A stretch of 64,000 nucleotides of DNA, from NCBI GenBank assembly GCA_028583605.1, contig CM053337.1:19157694-19221693 (forward strand), written 5' to 3'. Below, piece by piece: positions 32,457-43,014 of this stretch. The stretch is from Dastarcus helophoroides (Eukaryota; Arthropoda; Insecta; Coleoptera; Bothrideridae). The translations under genes and the position numbers were made by a program. Every line of letters begins with the position of its first letter. The stretch's first letter is position 1. The notes under the pieces were generated by a model that was not told the origin of the DNA, ran no database searches, and saw only the letters and a list, made by a program, of their open reading frames with translations.

Positions 32457-33420
32457 ATGTTTTAGGAAAAAAATTGTGTAAAAGTCGAAACTTTGAGAAA
32501 AAACTGCGTGTCTTTGTAAAGCAATTTTTAGAGAAAAACTCCAAATTTCTATTAAGGAAATTGTTGAACCAAAAACCGAAATTGAAAATTCAAAATTCGA
32601 AATTCGAAAGAATTGAAAGTGGTTATGATTTTTCTGTTTTCATCAAGATTGCCGCTTTATGTATTTCAAAAATTACGATTTTTTACCGCAAATTTCGATT
32701 TTTCTTCATTATTTTAGTTTTGATTTCGAAATTTCTATTTTTCGAATTTTCGGTCCTAATCTCAGTATTTTAATTTTCACCTCGAAATTGCTTTTTTCTG
32801 CTTTCAATTTTAACCATAACATTTCGATATAACTTAAAAATTTGACTAAATTTAATGCCGATTTGTTCGCTATAAAAGTCAAAATGTTGAGCAAAATAAT
32901 TAAATTTTAGATTTCGAAAATAAATAAATAAACGAACGAAGGAACGAAAAAGCGAGCGAGCAGACGAACGAACGAACGAACGAACGAACGAACGAACGAA
33001 CGAACGAACGAACGAACGAACGAACGAACGAACGAACGAACGAACGAACGAACGAACGAACGAACGAACGAACGAAATTTTGATTTTTATTTTGAAACTT
33101 TGACTTTTTCGAGTACAAATGTAAAAATTCAAAACAAACTCGAAAGTGGTTATGATTTTTGAGTGTTTTCTCAAAATTGCGGTTTTATACACTTTAAAAA
33201 TCACGATTTCTTATCGTAAATTTCGATTTTTCTTCATAATTTCAGATTCGATTTCGAAATTTCTATTTTTATCTCGTAACTTCGACGAAACTTTCGACTC
33301 GAACTATCGAAATTTTCGATATTCTTTTCGGACTAATTTGACTTGACGTGAAAAATTTCAGAAACACTTGAGAGCTTGAACCCAAAGGTGAAATTTAGGT
33401 AAAAGATTAAATAAAATATG
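32457..33420. repeat. AT-rich module with a (CGAA)n tract between two diverged direct repeats
   Basis: 32640-32730 and 33165-33265 are related (catttatgtatttcaaaaat/tacactttaaaaatcacgat, aaatttcgatttttcttcat, tttcgaaatttctattttt). The part from 32765 to 32930 is paralogous to 36030-36200 and 46680-46860 (cacctcga/cacctcaa, atttgttcg, attaaagtcaaaat, aataaataaa). Confidence 0.7.
32960..33074 (+). repeat. (CGAA)n tetranucleotide microsatellite, about 28 units
   Basis: Perfect cgaa repeats. In the two paralogous modules the equivalent place holds aaacaagcaaataaatat (copy 2) and aaacaaacaaacaaataaat (copy 3), so the CpG-containing tract expanded locally. Confidence 0.95.
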
Positions 33421-33454
33421 AAATGAAATTTAATAATTTAAAAAAAAATTTAAA

Positions 33455-35895
33455 ATTCCAGAAGAGAAAAAGAAGAAGATGAGAGGGAAGAAAGAAGAAG
33501 AGGAAAGAAGCGAAAGGGGAGAAAAGAAAAGAAGGAAGAGGGAGGAGGGGAGAAGAGCGAAGAAAAATGAAGAAGAGGGAAAAAGAGATAAAAGAGAGGA
33601 GAGGGGAGAGAGGAGAGGAAGGAGAGAAGAAAGAGAAGAAAAGAGAGAAGAAAAAAGGAAAACGGGGAAGAGGGAATCATGAATAAAATAAAGAAGGAGG
33701 AAGAAGAGGGAAGAGGGGAAAAAAGAAGGAAAAGAGAAGAGAGAAAAAAGCATAGAGAAGAGAGAAACGAGAAGAGAAAAAGAGAAGAGCGAAGAGAGAG
33801 GAGAGAAGGGAGAAGAGAGAAGAGAGAAGGCGAGAGAGAGGATGAGAAAGGGAGAAGAGAGTAAGAAAAGAGAAAAGAAAAGAGAGAGAAAGAGAGAAGA
33901 AGAGAAGAAAGAAGGAAAAGGGAGAGAAGAAGAAAAGGAAGAAGGAGGAAAAGAGAGAAGAAGAGAAGAGGGAAGAGACAAGAGAGAAAAAGAGAGGAAG
34001 AGGGAAGGAGAAGAAGAAAGAGAAGAAAGAAAGAGAAAGAGAGAAGAGAGAAGAGAGAAAGAGAGAAGAGAGAAGAGAGAAGAGAGAAGGAGAAGAGAGA
34101 AAGAGAAGAAGAGAGAAAGAGAGAAGAGAGAAGAGAGAAGAAGAAGAGAGAAGAGAGAAGAGAGAGAGAGAGAGAGAAGAGAGAAGAGAGAAGAGAGAAG
34201 AGAGAAGGAGAGAAGAGAGAAGAGAGAAAGAGAGAAGAGAGAAGAGAAAGAGAGAAAGAGAAGAGAGAAAGAAGAAGAGAAAGAGAAAGAAGAAGAGAGA
34301 AGAGGAAGAGAGAAGAGAGAAGGAGAAGAAGAAGAGAGAAGGAGAAGAGGAGAAGAGAAAAGAAGAGAGAAGAGAGAAAAGAAGAAGAGAGAAGAGAGAA
34401 GAGAGAAAGAAAAGAGAAAAGAGAGAAGGAGAAAGGAGAAGAGAGAAGAGAGAAGAGAAAAGAGAGGAAAGAGAGAAGAGAGAAGAGAGAAGAGGAGAGA
34501 AAGAGAGAAGAGAGAAGAGAAGAAAAAGAGAGAAGAAGAGAGAAAGAGAGAAGAGAGAAAGAGAAGAGAGAAGAGAGAAGAGAGAAAGAGAAGAGAGAAA
34601 GAGAGAGAGAGAAGAAAGAAGAGAAGAGAGAAAGAAAAGAGAGAAGAGAGAGAGAGAGAGAGAGAGAAGAGAGAAGAGAGAAAGAGAAGAGAGAAGAGAG
34701 AGAGAGAAGAAAGAAGAGAGAAGAGAGAAGAAAAGAGAGAGAGAGGAAGAGAGAAGAGGAGAAGAGAGAAGAGGAGAAGAGAGAAGAGAGAAGAGAGAAG
34801 AGAGAAAGAGAGAAAGAGAAAGAAGAGAAGGAGGAAGAGAGAAGAGAGAAGAGAGAAGAGAGAAGAGAGAAGAGAAAGAAAAGAGAAGAGAGAGAGAGAA
34901 GAGAGAAGAGAGAAGAGAAAGAGAGAAGAGAGAAAAGAGAGAGAGAGAGAAAGAGAGAAAGAGAAGAGAGAAGAAGGAGAGAGAAAGAGAGAAGAGAGAA
35001 GAGAGAAGAGGAGAAGAGAGAGAAGAAGAAGAGAGAAGAGAGAGAAGAGAGAAGAGAAAGAGAGAAGAAGAAGGAGAGAGAAGAAGAGGAAAAGAAGAAA
35101 AGATAAGAGGAAGAAGGAAGAAGGAAAGAGGGAAGAGAGAAAGAGAAGAGAGAAGAGAGAAGGAGAAGAGAGAAAGAGAGAAGAGAGAAGAGAAGGAGAG
35201 AAGAAGAAGAGGGAAGAGGGAAGAGGAAAGAAAAGGGAAGAGGAAGGAGGAAGAGAGGAAGAGCGAAGAGAGGAAGGAAAGAGGAAGAGAGAAGAGAGAA
35301 GAGAAGGAGAAGAGAAAGAGAAAGAGAGGAAGATGAGAAGGAAGAGAGAGAGAGAAGGAGAAGGAGAAGGAGAGGAAGAGAGAGAAAGAGAGAGAGAAGA
35401 AGAGAGAAGAGAGAAGAGAGAAGAGAAGAGAGAAGAGAGAAAGAGAGAAGAGAGAAGAGAGGGAAGAGAGAAGAAGAAGAGAGAAGAGAGAAGAGAGAAG
35501 AGAGAAGAGAGAAAGAGAAGAAGAGAGAAGAGAAGAGAAGAGAGAAGAGAGAAGAGAGAAGAGAGAAGAGAGAAGAGAGAAGAGAGAAGAGAGAAGAGAG
35601 AAGAGAAGAAAGAGAGAAGAAGAGAGAAGAGAAGAGAGAAGAGAGAAGAGAAAGAGAAAAGAAAAGAGAAAGAGAAGAGAGAAGAGAGAAGAGAGAAGAG
35701 AAAGAGAGAAGAGAGAAGAGAGAAGAGAGAAGAGAGAAGAGAGAAGAGAGAAGAGGGAAGAGAAAGAGAGAAGAGAGAGAGTAGAAGGAGAAGAGAGAAG
35801 AAGAGAATGAAGCAGAAGAAGAGAGAGAAGAGAAAAGAGAGAAGAGAAAAGAGAAGAAGAAGAGAGAGAAGAGAAAAAAGAGATCCGAGATTAAA
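33455..35895 (+). repeat. Polypurine (GAGAAGA)n-type array, 2.4 kb
   Basis: Nearly uninterrupted G/A on the plus strand, mostly gagaagagaga/gaaagagaaga, with a few pyrimidines near 33590-33680 and 35340. Arg/Glu-rich plus-strand and Ser/Leu/Phe-rich minus-strand frames follow from composition. The polypurine-polypyrimidine mirror symmetry can form triplex (H-) DNA. Confidence 0.95.
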
Positions 35896-37542
35896 GGTGA
35901 GAGAAGAAGAGAAATACAACTTTCATGTCAAACTTCAACTTTTTTTTTATCGAAGTGTTCAATTTAAACTAAATATTTTTTATTTTCAAAAAAAAATTCT
36001 GAAATTTCCAGTTTTTGGTCCTAATTTCAGTATTTTGATTTTCACCTCAATTTATTTTTGTTTTAAACTTTGGCCATGAAATTTAGACATCACTCAAAAT
36101 TACGTGAACAATTTTAGCTAATGGTAATTTGTTCGGTATTAAAGTCAAAATTTTTAAGTAAAATAAAACTAAAAATTTCGAAAATTAATAAATAAACAAG
36201 CAAATAAATATATAAAAATCCAATCAAGACTCAAAAGTTCTAAAGAGACAATTTCAAGTTTCTCTTAATATTTCAACCTTTTAATCGAAACCTTTCAGCT
36301 TGAACTTGTTTTGTATTTTCGGAAAGCTTTTTGAAAAATTTCGAAATATTTTCAATCTTAGAGATTTTTCCAGAAATTTCAAAACCTTTCCCAAAATGTT
36401 GATCTTAATTTTAGAATTTCGATTCTCATTTCGGAATTTCAACAAATTTCCTATGATTACCAGGAACTTGGATTAAGTAAAAAATAAACAAAAATATAGT
36501 ATGTAACTTTAATTTGTAACAAAAATTAAAACTCCAAAAAATTTATGCAAAAAATACGTTTTTTCGAAATTTCAATATTTTTCTCTAAATTTAAAAAAAG
36601 TCCTATTTTCTCCCAAAACTTTCGAAACTTTTTCCAGATTTTGATTTTATTATCAAGATCTCAATTTATTATCGAAATTAATTTAAAGATTAAAAAATCG
36701 AATTTGTTCAAAAAATGTTAGCCTTGCACTAAAAATCTCACGAATGCAATCGACAAGCTTCGAATTTTGAGTAATCCTTGTTCGATTTTGAGTGTTTTTT
36801 TCGTCGAATTTCCAGTTGTTGATCTTTTTTATCAAGCATTTAAAAAAAATAAACAAATTGTTCAAACAATTGAAATCTATTGATAAATTAATAAAAAGAA
36901 ATTTATTTGATAAAGAAAAATTTAAACAACATTAACTAATAATGTTAATTAATGTTTATTAATTTTATTTAACATTTTTTCGGCCCAGTTTGAAAATATT
37001 TAAATTTTTATTGTTTGTTGACAATATTCTAAAATAGTTTTTGATATTTAACTAATAATTGACAATTTATCACCGCAAAAATATTTACTGTGAGAAATTT
37101 AATTTTATAAAATAATTTTCCTTAAACAATTCAAACGTAAAAAAATCTAGTGAAAAAACTAATTTTGTAAAAAAATTCGAAAATTTGCAGAAAAAACTTG
37201 AAATATTTATAAAACATTTTTGGGAAAACTTCTAAAGTTCAAGCGGGAGCAAACGGTCAAAGTTGCGTAAAAAAAGTCGAAATTAAAAAGAAGATAAGAT
37301 TTTCTGAAAAAGAAGTCCTTTGACAGAAACTCCTGAGAAATTTTTTTTTATTTTGAATTAAAGGATATTGACTAATCATTAAATTATATTAATTGAGGAA
37401 CAAACTCGACAAAAATGGAAATTTCACCAAAGAAAAATTTTAAATTTTCTTTCAGAAAAAATTTAACTTTCCAAAAAAATATTCAAATTTACTTTCGTAA
37501 CTTTCGTAAATAAGATTAAGCTGAAATTTAAAGAAATAAACC
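35896..37542. repeat. AT-rich flanking module, copy A, of a segmental duplication
   Basis: Begins gagattaaaggtgagagaag, immediately after the polypurine array, and is paralogous to 46530-48450 (offset about 10.65 kb): aatcgaaacctttcagcttg, gtattttcggaaagct, gtatgtaactttaatttgta, ttcaagcgggagcaaacggt. No gene. Confidence 0.85.
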
Positions 37543-37554
37543 TTTTACTGACTC

Positions 37555-37730
37555 AAAAATTCAAATACAAAACTTGATAGAGATACGGTATCTCTCTGAA
37601 GATGATAGCTTGGCTATCGAAACGCGTTAGAGAAAGCTCTGTTGTGTTTTTTAATCTTTCTTGATTTCAGGGGACAAGTTTTGTATTTCAATTTTTGAAG
37701 ATAACCAAGGACCAGTCCGTTCCACCAAAA
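37555..37730 (+). mobile_element. Family-1 element, 176 bp, with 12-bp target duplication
   Basis: Flanks TTTTACTGACTC (37543-37554) and TTTTAGTGACTC (37731-37742), one mismatch. It ends gaccagtccgttccaccaaaa. It includes an intact hammerhead-like core. Confidence 0.8.
37592..37632 (+). ncRNA. Hammerhead-ribozyme-like motif, family 1
   Basis: CUCU, CUGAAGA, a GAUAGC-UUG-GCUAUC hairpin, GAAAC, GC, GUU, AGAG. Compared with the copies near 59 kb, C-G in stem II has become U-A, a compensatory change that keeps the hairpin. Confidence 0.45.
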
Positions 37731-38050
37731 TTTTAGTGACTCGTCTACATCAATTGAATTTATAATATATTAGTTGTTTAAATAATCGGAATTTATTGAA
37801 CAAATGTATATGAATAAAATATTAATTTGGTAACGAAAAGTTTAATCAATACTGGAGAATAGCTTGAGATTTTCCTAGCAATATTTTTGAAGAAACACGA
37901 AAATCTAATGCAATCAGATTCTAATCGCAAAGCCCACATGAGGCAACAGCTTGTATCAGGAGTTATCTCTCTAACTATGATAGCTTGGGTATCGAAACGC
38001 GTTAGAGCAACCTATGCAATGCTCAAAAGGGTTCGTATAGATTACAGAAT
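37731..38050. other. Spacer with a family-1 fragment
   Basis: 37960-38014 (tatctctctaactatgatag, gtatcgaaacgcgttagagc) is a decayed family-1 hairpin with CUAACUA in place of CUGAAGA. No gene. Confidence 0.6.
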
Positions 38051-38785
38051 GATGTTTTGTTCAAATTCGTCGATACGATCATGTATATATTTAGCTGCTT
38101 GACGAATCTCCAGCTGCATATTCGGTAGATTGCAGAATGATGTTTTGTTCAAATTGGTCGATACGATCATGTATATATTTAGATGCTTGGCGAATCTCCA
38201 GATGCATATTCGGTAGATTGCAGAATGATGTTTTGTTCAAATTCGTCGATATGATCATGTACATACTTAGTTGCTGGGCGAATCTCCAGCTGCATATTCG
38301 GTAGATTGCAGAATGTTGTTTTGTTCAAATTCGTCGATACGATCATGTATATATTTAGATGCTTGGCGAATCTCCAGCTGCATATTCGGTAGATTGCAGA
38401 ATGTTGTTGTGTTCAAATTCGTCGATACGATCATGTATATATTTAGATGCTTGGCGAATCTCCAGCTGCATATTGGGTAGATTGCAGAATGATGTTTTGT
38501 TCAAATTCGTCGATACGATCATGTATATATTTAGCTGCTTGACGAATCTCCAGCTGCATATTCGGTAGATTGCAGAATGATGTTTTGTTCAAATTCGTCG
38601 ATACGATCATGTATATATTTAGCTGCTGGGCGAATCTCCAGCTGCATATTCGGTAGATTGCAGAATGTTGTTTTGTTCAAATTCGTCGATACGATCATGT
38701 ACATATTTAAATGCTTGGCGAATCTCCAGATGCATATTTGGTAGTTTGCAGAATGATGTTTTGTTCAAACTCGTTGATACTGGAT
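38051..38785. repeat. 88-bp tandem repeat, about 8.3 copies
   Basis: The g(a/t)tgttttgttcaaatt landmark recurs at 38051, 38139, 38227, 38315, 38403, 38491, 38579, 38667 and 38755, exactly 88 bp each time. Units include cgtcgatacgatcatgtata, gaatctccagctgcatattc and ggtagattgcagaatg. Variation is mostly single-base. Confidence 0.95.
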
Positions 38786-40804
38786 GTGGCAAAGTTCCAG
38801 TTACATATTAGGTAGGAAAGTTGCATTCTATCTCGATAGATGACACTGTCAGACCGTTATATTAAAACAAATTTACAAAGTTGAAAAGTTACTGTTCCCG
38901 TAATTGTATGAGTTGTATTAAATGAGAAAGAAGTTAAATTCGAATTGAATTCCGGTAGTCATGAAAAGCTTAGCTCAGAGTTCGAGCTTATTTAAACGTG
39001 TCTCTCTTAGGTCGTAGAATCAAGTTAGAGAAGCACATAGTTGATCTGAATCGGTGGACAATTTTTCATAAATGTTTTGAGTTTTCCTGAAGTGATTGTG
39101 TGCAGCACGTTTTTTTCGTCATCAATTATGGCTGACGTGATAACTTCTCTTGTTAATTTAAACGTATTATGGGATAGAATTTCCGTCGATTCTCTGGCCT
39201 AATTTGTTTATTATCAGTTGATAAACAAACCCAGTTATTCGCGATGGAATGAATTTAATTGGACCCTATGTTCACCTCGTTCGTATTCTTCGTCCTAATT
39301 TGCAGAAGAACATATTTCATAAGAGTCGACTTAAACTAGAATGTTCCTTTTTAAATTCTCTGCAAGACTGGTTGTTGCATAACGACATTTTGCAGTTCAT
39401 TGCGTCTATATCGCTCGCTGTACACGTTAGATACAACGAAATTTGTTGAACTTTTGCGGAAACCGGCGGCATTTAGGATACGGACAAAATGTATCGCAAT
39501 TGTTGCAAATGAGCACAAACCACAGAAATTTATACTTTGGATCGAATTGGATCGACGTTTGTTTTAGCCGTTCGAACGATGTAATTGTATTCCTGCAGCG
39601 TAAGCGATAAAAAGGCACGAGGAAGTCAGCCAGGATTTCAACACAATGATGCGGGAACCTGATGGAAATGTTAAATAACCCCGTAATGAGGATTACATCG
39701 GAAATTATCCACAGAATAAATTTGTATGTTAAATAAATATCATATCATTACGTAAGAATTAACAGAAATGCGTTTAGTTTACGACTAGAAATTAAAAAAA
39801 ATACTTTCAGTGAAAATCATCGACTTTTTCGTCAACTTATTTTATTGCTTCAATTTTTGTCCTGTTTGGAAAAAATGTCCAAACTGTTTTAAATTATAAA
39901 GCCTTTTGGTCAGTCCATTAAAACCCTTTCCCTTTTTAGTGTTCATTAATTAGTGTTTATAAGTGTTGACAGTATTTAACAAATAAATTTCGCAATAAAA
40001 CCGCAAAAGTAAAAGTTGCAAGTTATTCCAGAACTTCGTTCCTCAAATTATTTTTCGCAAACTGTCTTCCAGGGAACGTTTTCTATAAGTGAACATTTTC
40101 ATCAACGTTTTTAAAATCAATAAATTTTCTTATCTCGGCCTAGACTAACGTAGAAACTTCTAATAAGTTGGTTCGCGAGTGCTAATTGTTGATTTCACTT
40201 CCTGTAGTTTGTGGACGGGCGTCCTTTGAAATAACTGGTTCGTTGCAAAGCTAGATACAAGGTGAAAGAAAAACACAAATAGTGTGGCCACCACGAGAAG
40301 AAATAATACCTGTTAAGTAGCCGGTACATGTTTTCTCCTTTACGTGAAAGTTACCGAACGAAACTTGGGCAAATCTCGAAATAGCTTAGAAATTGGATTA
40401 GTGGACGTATTTTTGCAAATTGTCTCTGCTTCATATTGAATAGAAAGAATGCTTTATTGGCTTGTAGATAATTACACTCTATAATTTACAATAGTGTATA
40501 ATTATCACTGTTATGTGTTCCTAATCTAGAGTTTAATTTCCTATCGTATGTAATATCGACCCAATTTTGTTTAAACTGCAGATTCCATAGTTGTATAACT
40601 TTAACACTTTATGTACCTCTCCACTTATTTTACTTTCTGTTTTCTATTATTTTAAGTGAGTACGACCTTCGATAAGGAGGATGACGCCACTATCAAGCTA
40701 ATTCGCCTCACTATAACGCTAATTCAGTCACCATCACGCTAACAACATGCTCTAACGTTAATAGTAATACGTAATTATAAGTAAAACACATAAGAATTTA
40801 AAAA
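38786..40804. other. Complex non-repetitive island, no supported gene
   Basis: Balanced composition. Short frames exist (24 codons from ATG at 39128; about 66 codons at 39249-39449), but none has a recognisable domain or consistent splice context. It could include regulatory DNA or a small exon of an unknown gene. Confidence 0.4.
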
Positions 40805-40880
40805 AAACGCGTGGTTGGCCGCGGGGTTTGAGCTCGCGACCCACCACTCAAGAAGCAATCGCCATACCCTCTTGTCGAAT
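40805..40880 (-). tRNA. tRNA-derived relic (SINE head or tRNA pseudogene)
   Basis: The minus strand has an anticodon arm ATTGC-TTCTTGA-GTGGT (five pairs, three of them wobble; U33 present; anticodon would read CTT), then GGTC, then a T arm GCGAG-CTCAAAC-CCCGC (four of five pairs, canonical 7-base loop in position), then GCGGCC and, after 10 nt, a T7 Pol III terminator. The D arm is not convincing and the acceptor stem does not close, so this is a relic rather than a functional tRNA. Confidence 0.4.
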
Positions 40881-41420
40881 TACAAGTTTAACTCGATATT
40901 CTCTGTATCTTCTTTGCGAAATAGTATTATTTTCATTTGCGTTTTATTGGCTTTTTTTGTGGAAGGAACTGGCGAAGAAAAAGCGAATGAATAAAAATTT
41001 TAACTCGCTTCATAATATATCTTTGAGCTTACAATATATAAGTTAAATTGGCTACGTGAAAAGGGTGCATACTAAGTTTCGTTTTAAATTGTTGATGTGG
41101 CGAGATTAAAACAGAAATCTCATACAGTCAACAGACAAAGGCATAATAAAGACGTTGTTTTTTAACGGTTTACACTCACATCTGTACATCTCCTGCGCAT
41201 ACGACAGCTCCGGAAAGAACAGCGACAATAAGAACCAATTACAAAAAAACAAAAATAAAAGTAATAATTTTAATTAACAAATTATGAAATATTCATTTTT
41301 GATATTACAATTAACTTGTAAATTAAAAAAAATTCCTTGTATATTCACTTTTATAGTGACTTTCCTTAATAATATAAGCTTTTTTTAAATATTCCTACTT
41401 GTCTGCTTTTTTGGAAGTTT
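40881..41420. other. Spacer with a signal-peptide-like minus-strand stretch
   Basis: On the minus strand, 41250-41180 reads NWFLLSLFFPELSYAQEMYR, followed by a possible donor (GATGTGAGTG). No start codon, acceptor or partner exon was found, so no gene is called. Confidence 0.25.
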
Positions 41421-42830
41421 TGTTGCAAATTTTCGACTTTTTCCTAGCGATCTGAAGATTAAATTCGAAATTCCAAGTTCAAAGTCGAAATCTCGACTTT
41501 AATCTCGAAATTTCTATACTCTATGGTTAAGTTAGGCAGGTGACAGTTGCGTCCCACCACTCCACTTCCTCAACAATATTAACAGGGTGCAAAACCTGGA
41601 CTTTTTTCTCGAAATTTCGAGATTTAAGTTAAAATTTCGACCTTAATCTTGCAATTTCGACAAAAAATCGAAATTTCAAATTTAAAGTGAAAATTTGGAG
41701 ATTAAATTCAAAATTTCGACAAAGAAGTCAAAATGTTGAGAAAAAAGTCGAAATTTCTATAAAAAAGTCGAAATTTCTATAAAAAAGTCGAAATTGCGAG
41801 AATAAAGTCGAAATTTTGAGAAAAAAGTCGAAATTTCGAAAAAAAAGATATACAAAAATATAAAGTCGAAATTACGACTTTTAAATTTGAAATTTAAAGT
41901 CGACCTTTCGAGAAAAAAATCGAAATATTTCGAATTTACAGTTAAAAGTCAGAGATTAAAGTCAACATTCGAGAAAAAGTCAAAATTTTGAGAAAAAAGT
42001 CGAAATTTCTATAAAAAAATCGAAATTTCGAGAATAAAGTCAAAATTTGAGAAAAAGAGTCGAAATTTAGAGAAAAAAGATCAAAATTTTGAGTTTAAAG
42101 TCGAAATTAGAGAAAAAAGTCAAAATTTAGAGAAAAAAGTCGAAATTTCGAGAAAAAATATATAACAAAATTTTGAAGTCGAAATTACGACTTTAATTTT
42201 AGAATTTTGAGAAACATTTAATATTTTAGGTTAAAAGTCGAAATTTTGAGAAAAAAGTCGAAATTTCGAGAAAAAAATCGAAATATTTTGAATTTACAGT
42301 TAAAAGACAGAGATTAAAGTCAACATTCGAGAAAAAGTCAAAATTTTGAGAAAAAAGTCGAAATTTCTATAAAAAAGTCGAAATTTTCAGAATAAAGTCG
42401 AAATTCGAGAAAAAGAGTCGAAATTTCGAGGAAAAAGATCGAAATTTTGAGTTTAAAGTCGAAATTCGAGAAAAAAAGTCGAAATTTCTAGAAAAAAAGT
42501 CGAAATTACGAGAAAAAAGATATAACAAAATTTTGAAGTCGAAATTACGACCTTAATCTCAGGATGTTGAAAAACATTTAATATTTTAAGTTAAAAGTGG
42601 AAATTTTCAGAAAAAAGTCGAAATTTTGAGAAAAAAATCGAAATTTCGAGAAAAAAGTCGAAATTTCGAGAAAAATGGTGTAAAAAAATTTGAAGGCGAA
42701 ATTATGACTTAAATGTCGAAATTTCGAGAAAAATTTAAAATTCCAAGGTTAAAGTCGAAATTTCGAAAAAAAATGTAGAAATTTTGAGAAAAAAGCCGAT
42801 AATCCAACAAAAATTTTAATCGATTTGTAG
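41421..42830. repeat. AAAAAAGTCGAAATTTCGAG-type ~20-bp minisatellite
   Basis: Dozens of irregular copies of gtcgaaatttcgagaaaaaa. A patch near 41520-41590 (gttaggcaggtgacagttgc, cccaccactccacttcct) is non-repetitive. The same motif in reverse complement colours the T-rich regions at 16-20 kb. Confidence 0.85.
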
Positions 42831-43014
42831 TTTTTTGTTCTCAAAATTTTTACTTTTTTTGGAAATTAGGTCAATATTTTATAAATTTCCACTTTTCTTT
42901 AAAAATTTAAAACTTTTATGGTTCGGCAAATTAAAAATTTTTCCTCGAAATTCGTCTTTTATCGGATTTTCGACTTTGTTTCTCAATATTTCAATATTCG
43001 ACTTTTTTCTCAAA
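42831..43014. other. T-rich lead-in to the second polypurine array
   Basis: Low-complexity, ends cgacttttttctcaaaag before the purine tract. No gene. Confidence 0.5.

Noticed and set aside
33430..36079. Long Ser/Leu/Phe (minus) and Arg/Glu/Lys (plus) ORFs up to about 830 residues
   Set aside because: Polypurine tract artefact: GA-only DNA has few stop codons in several frames.
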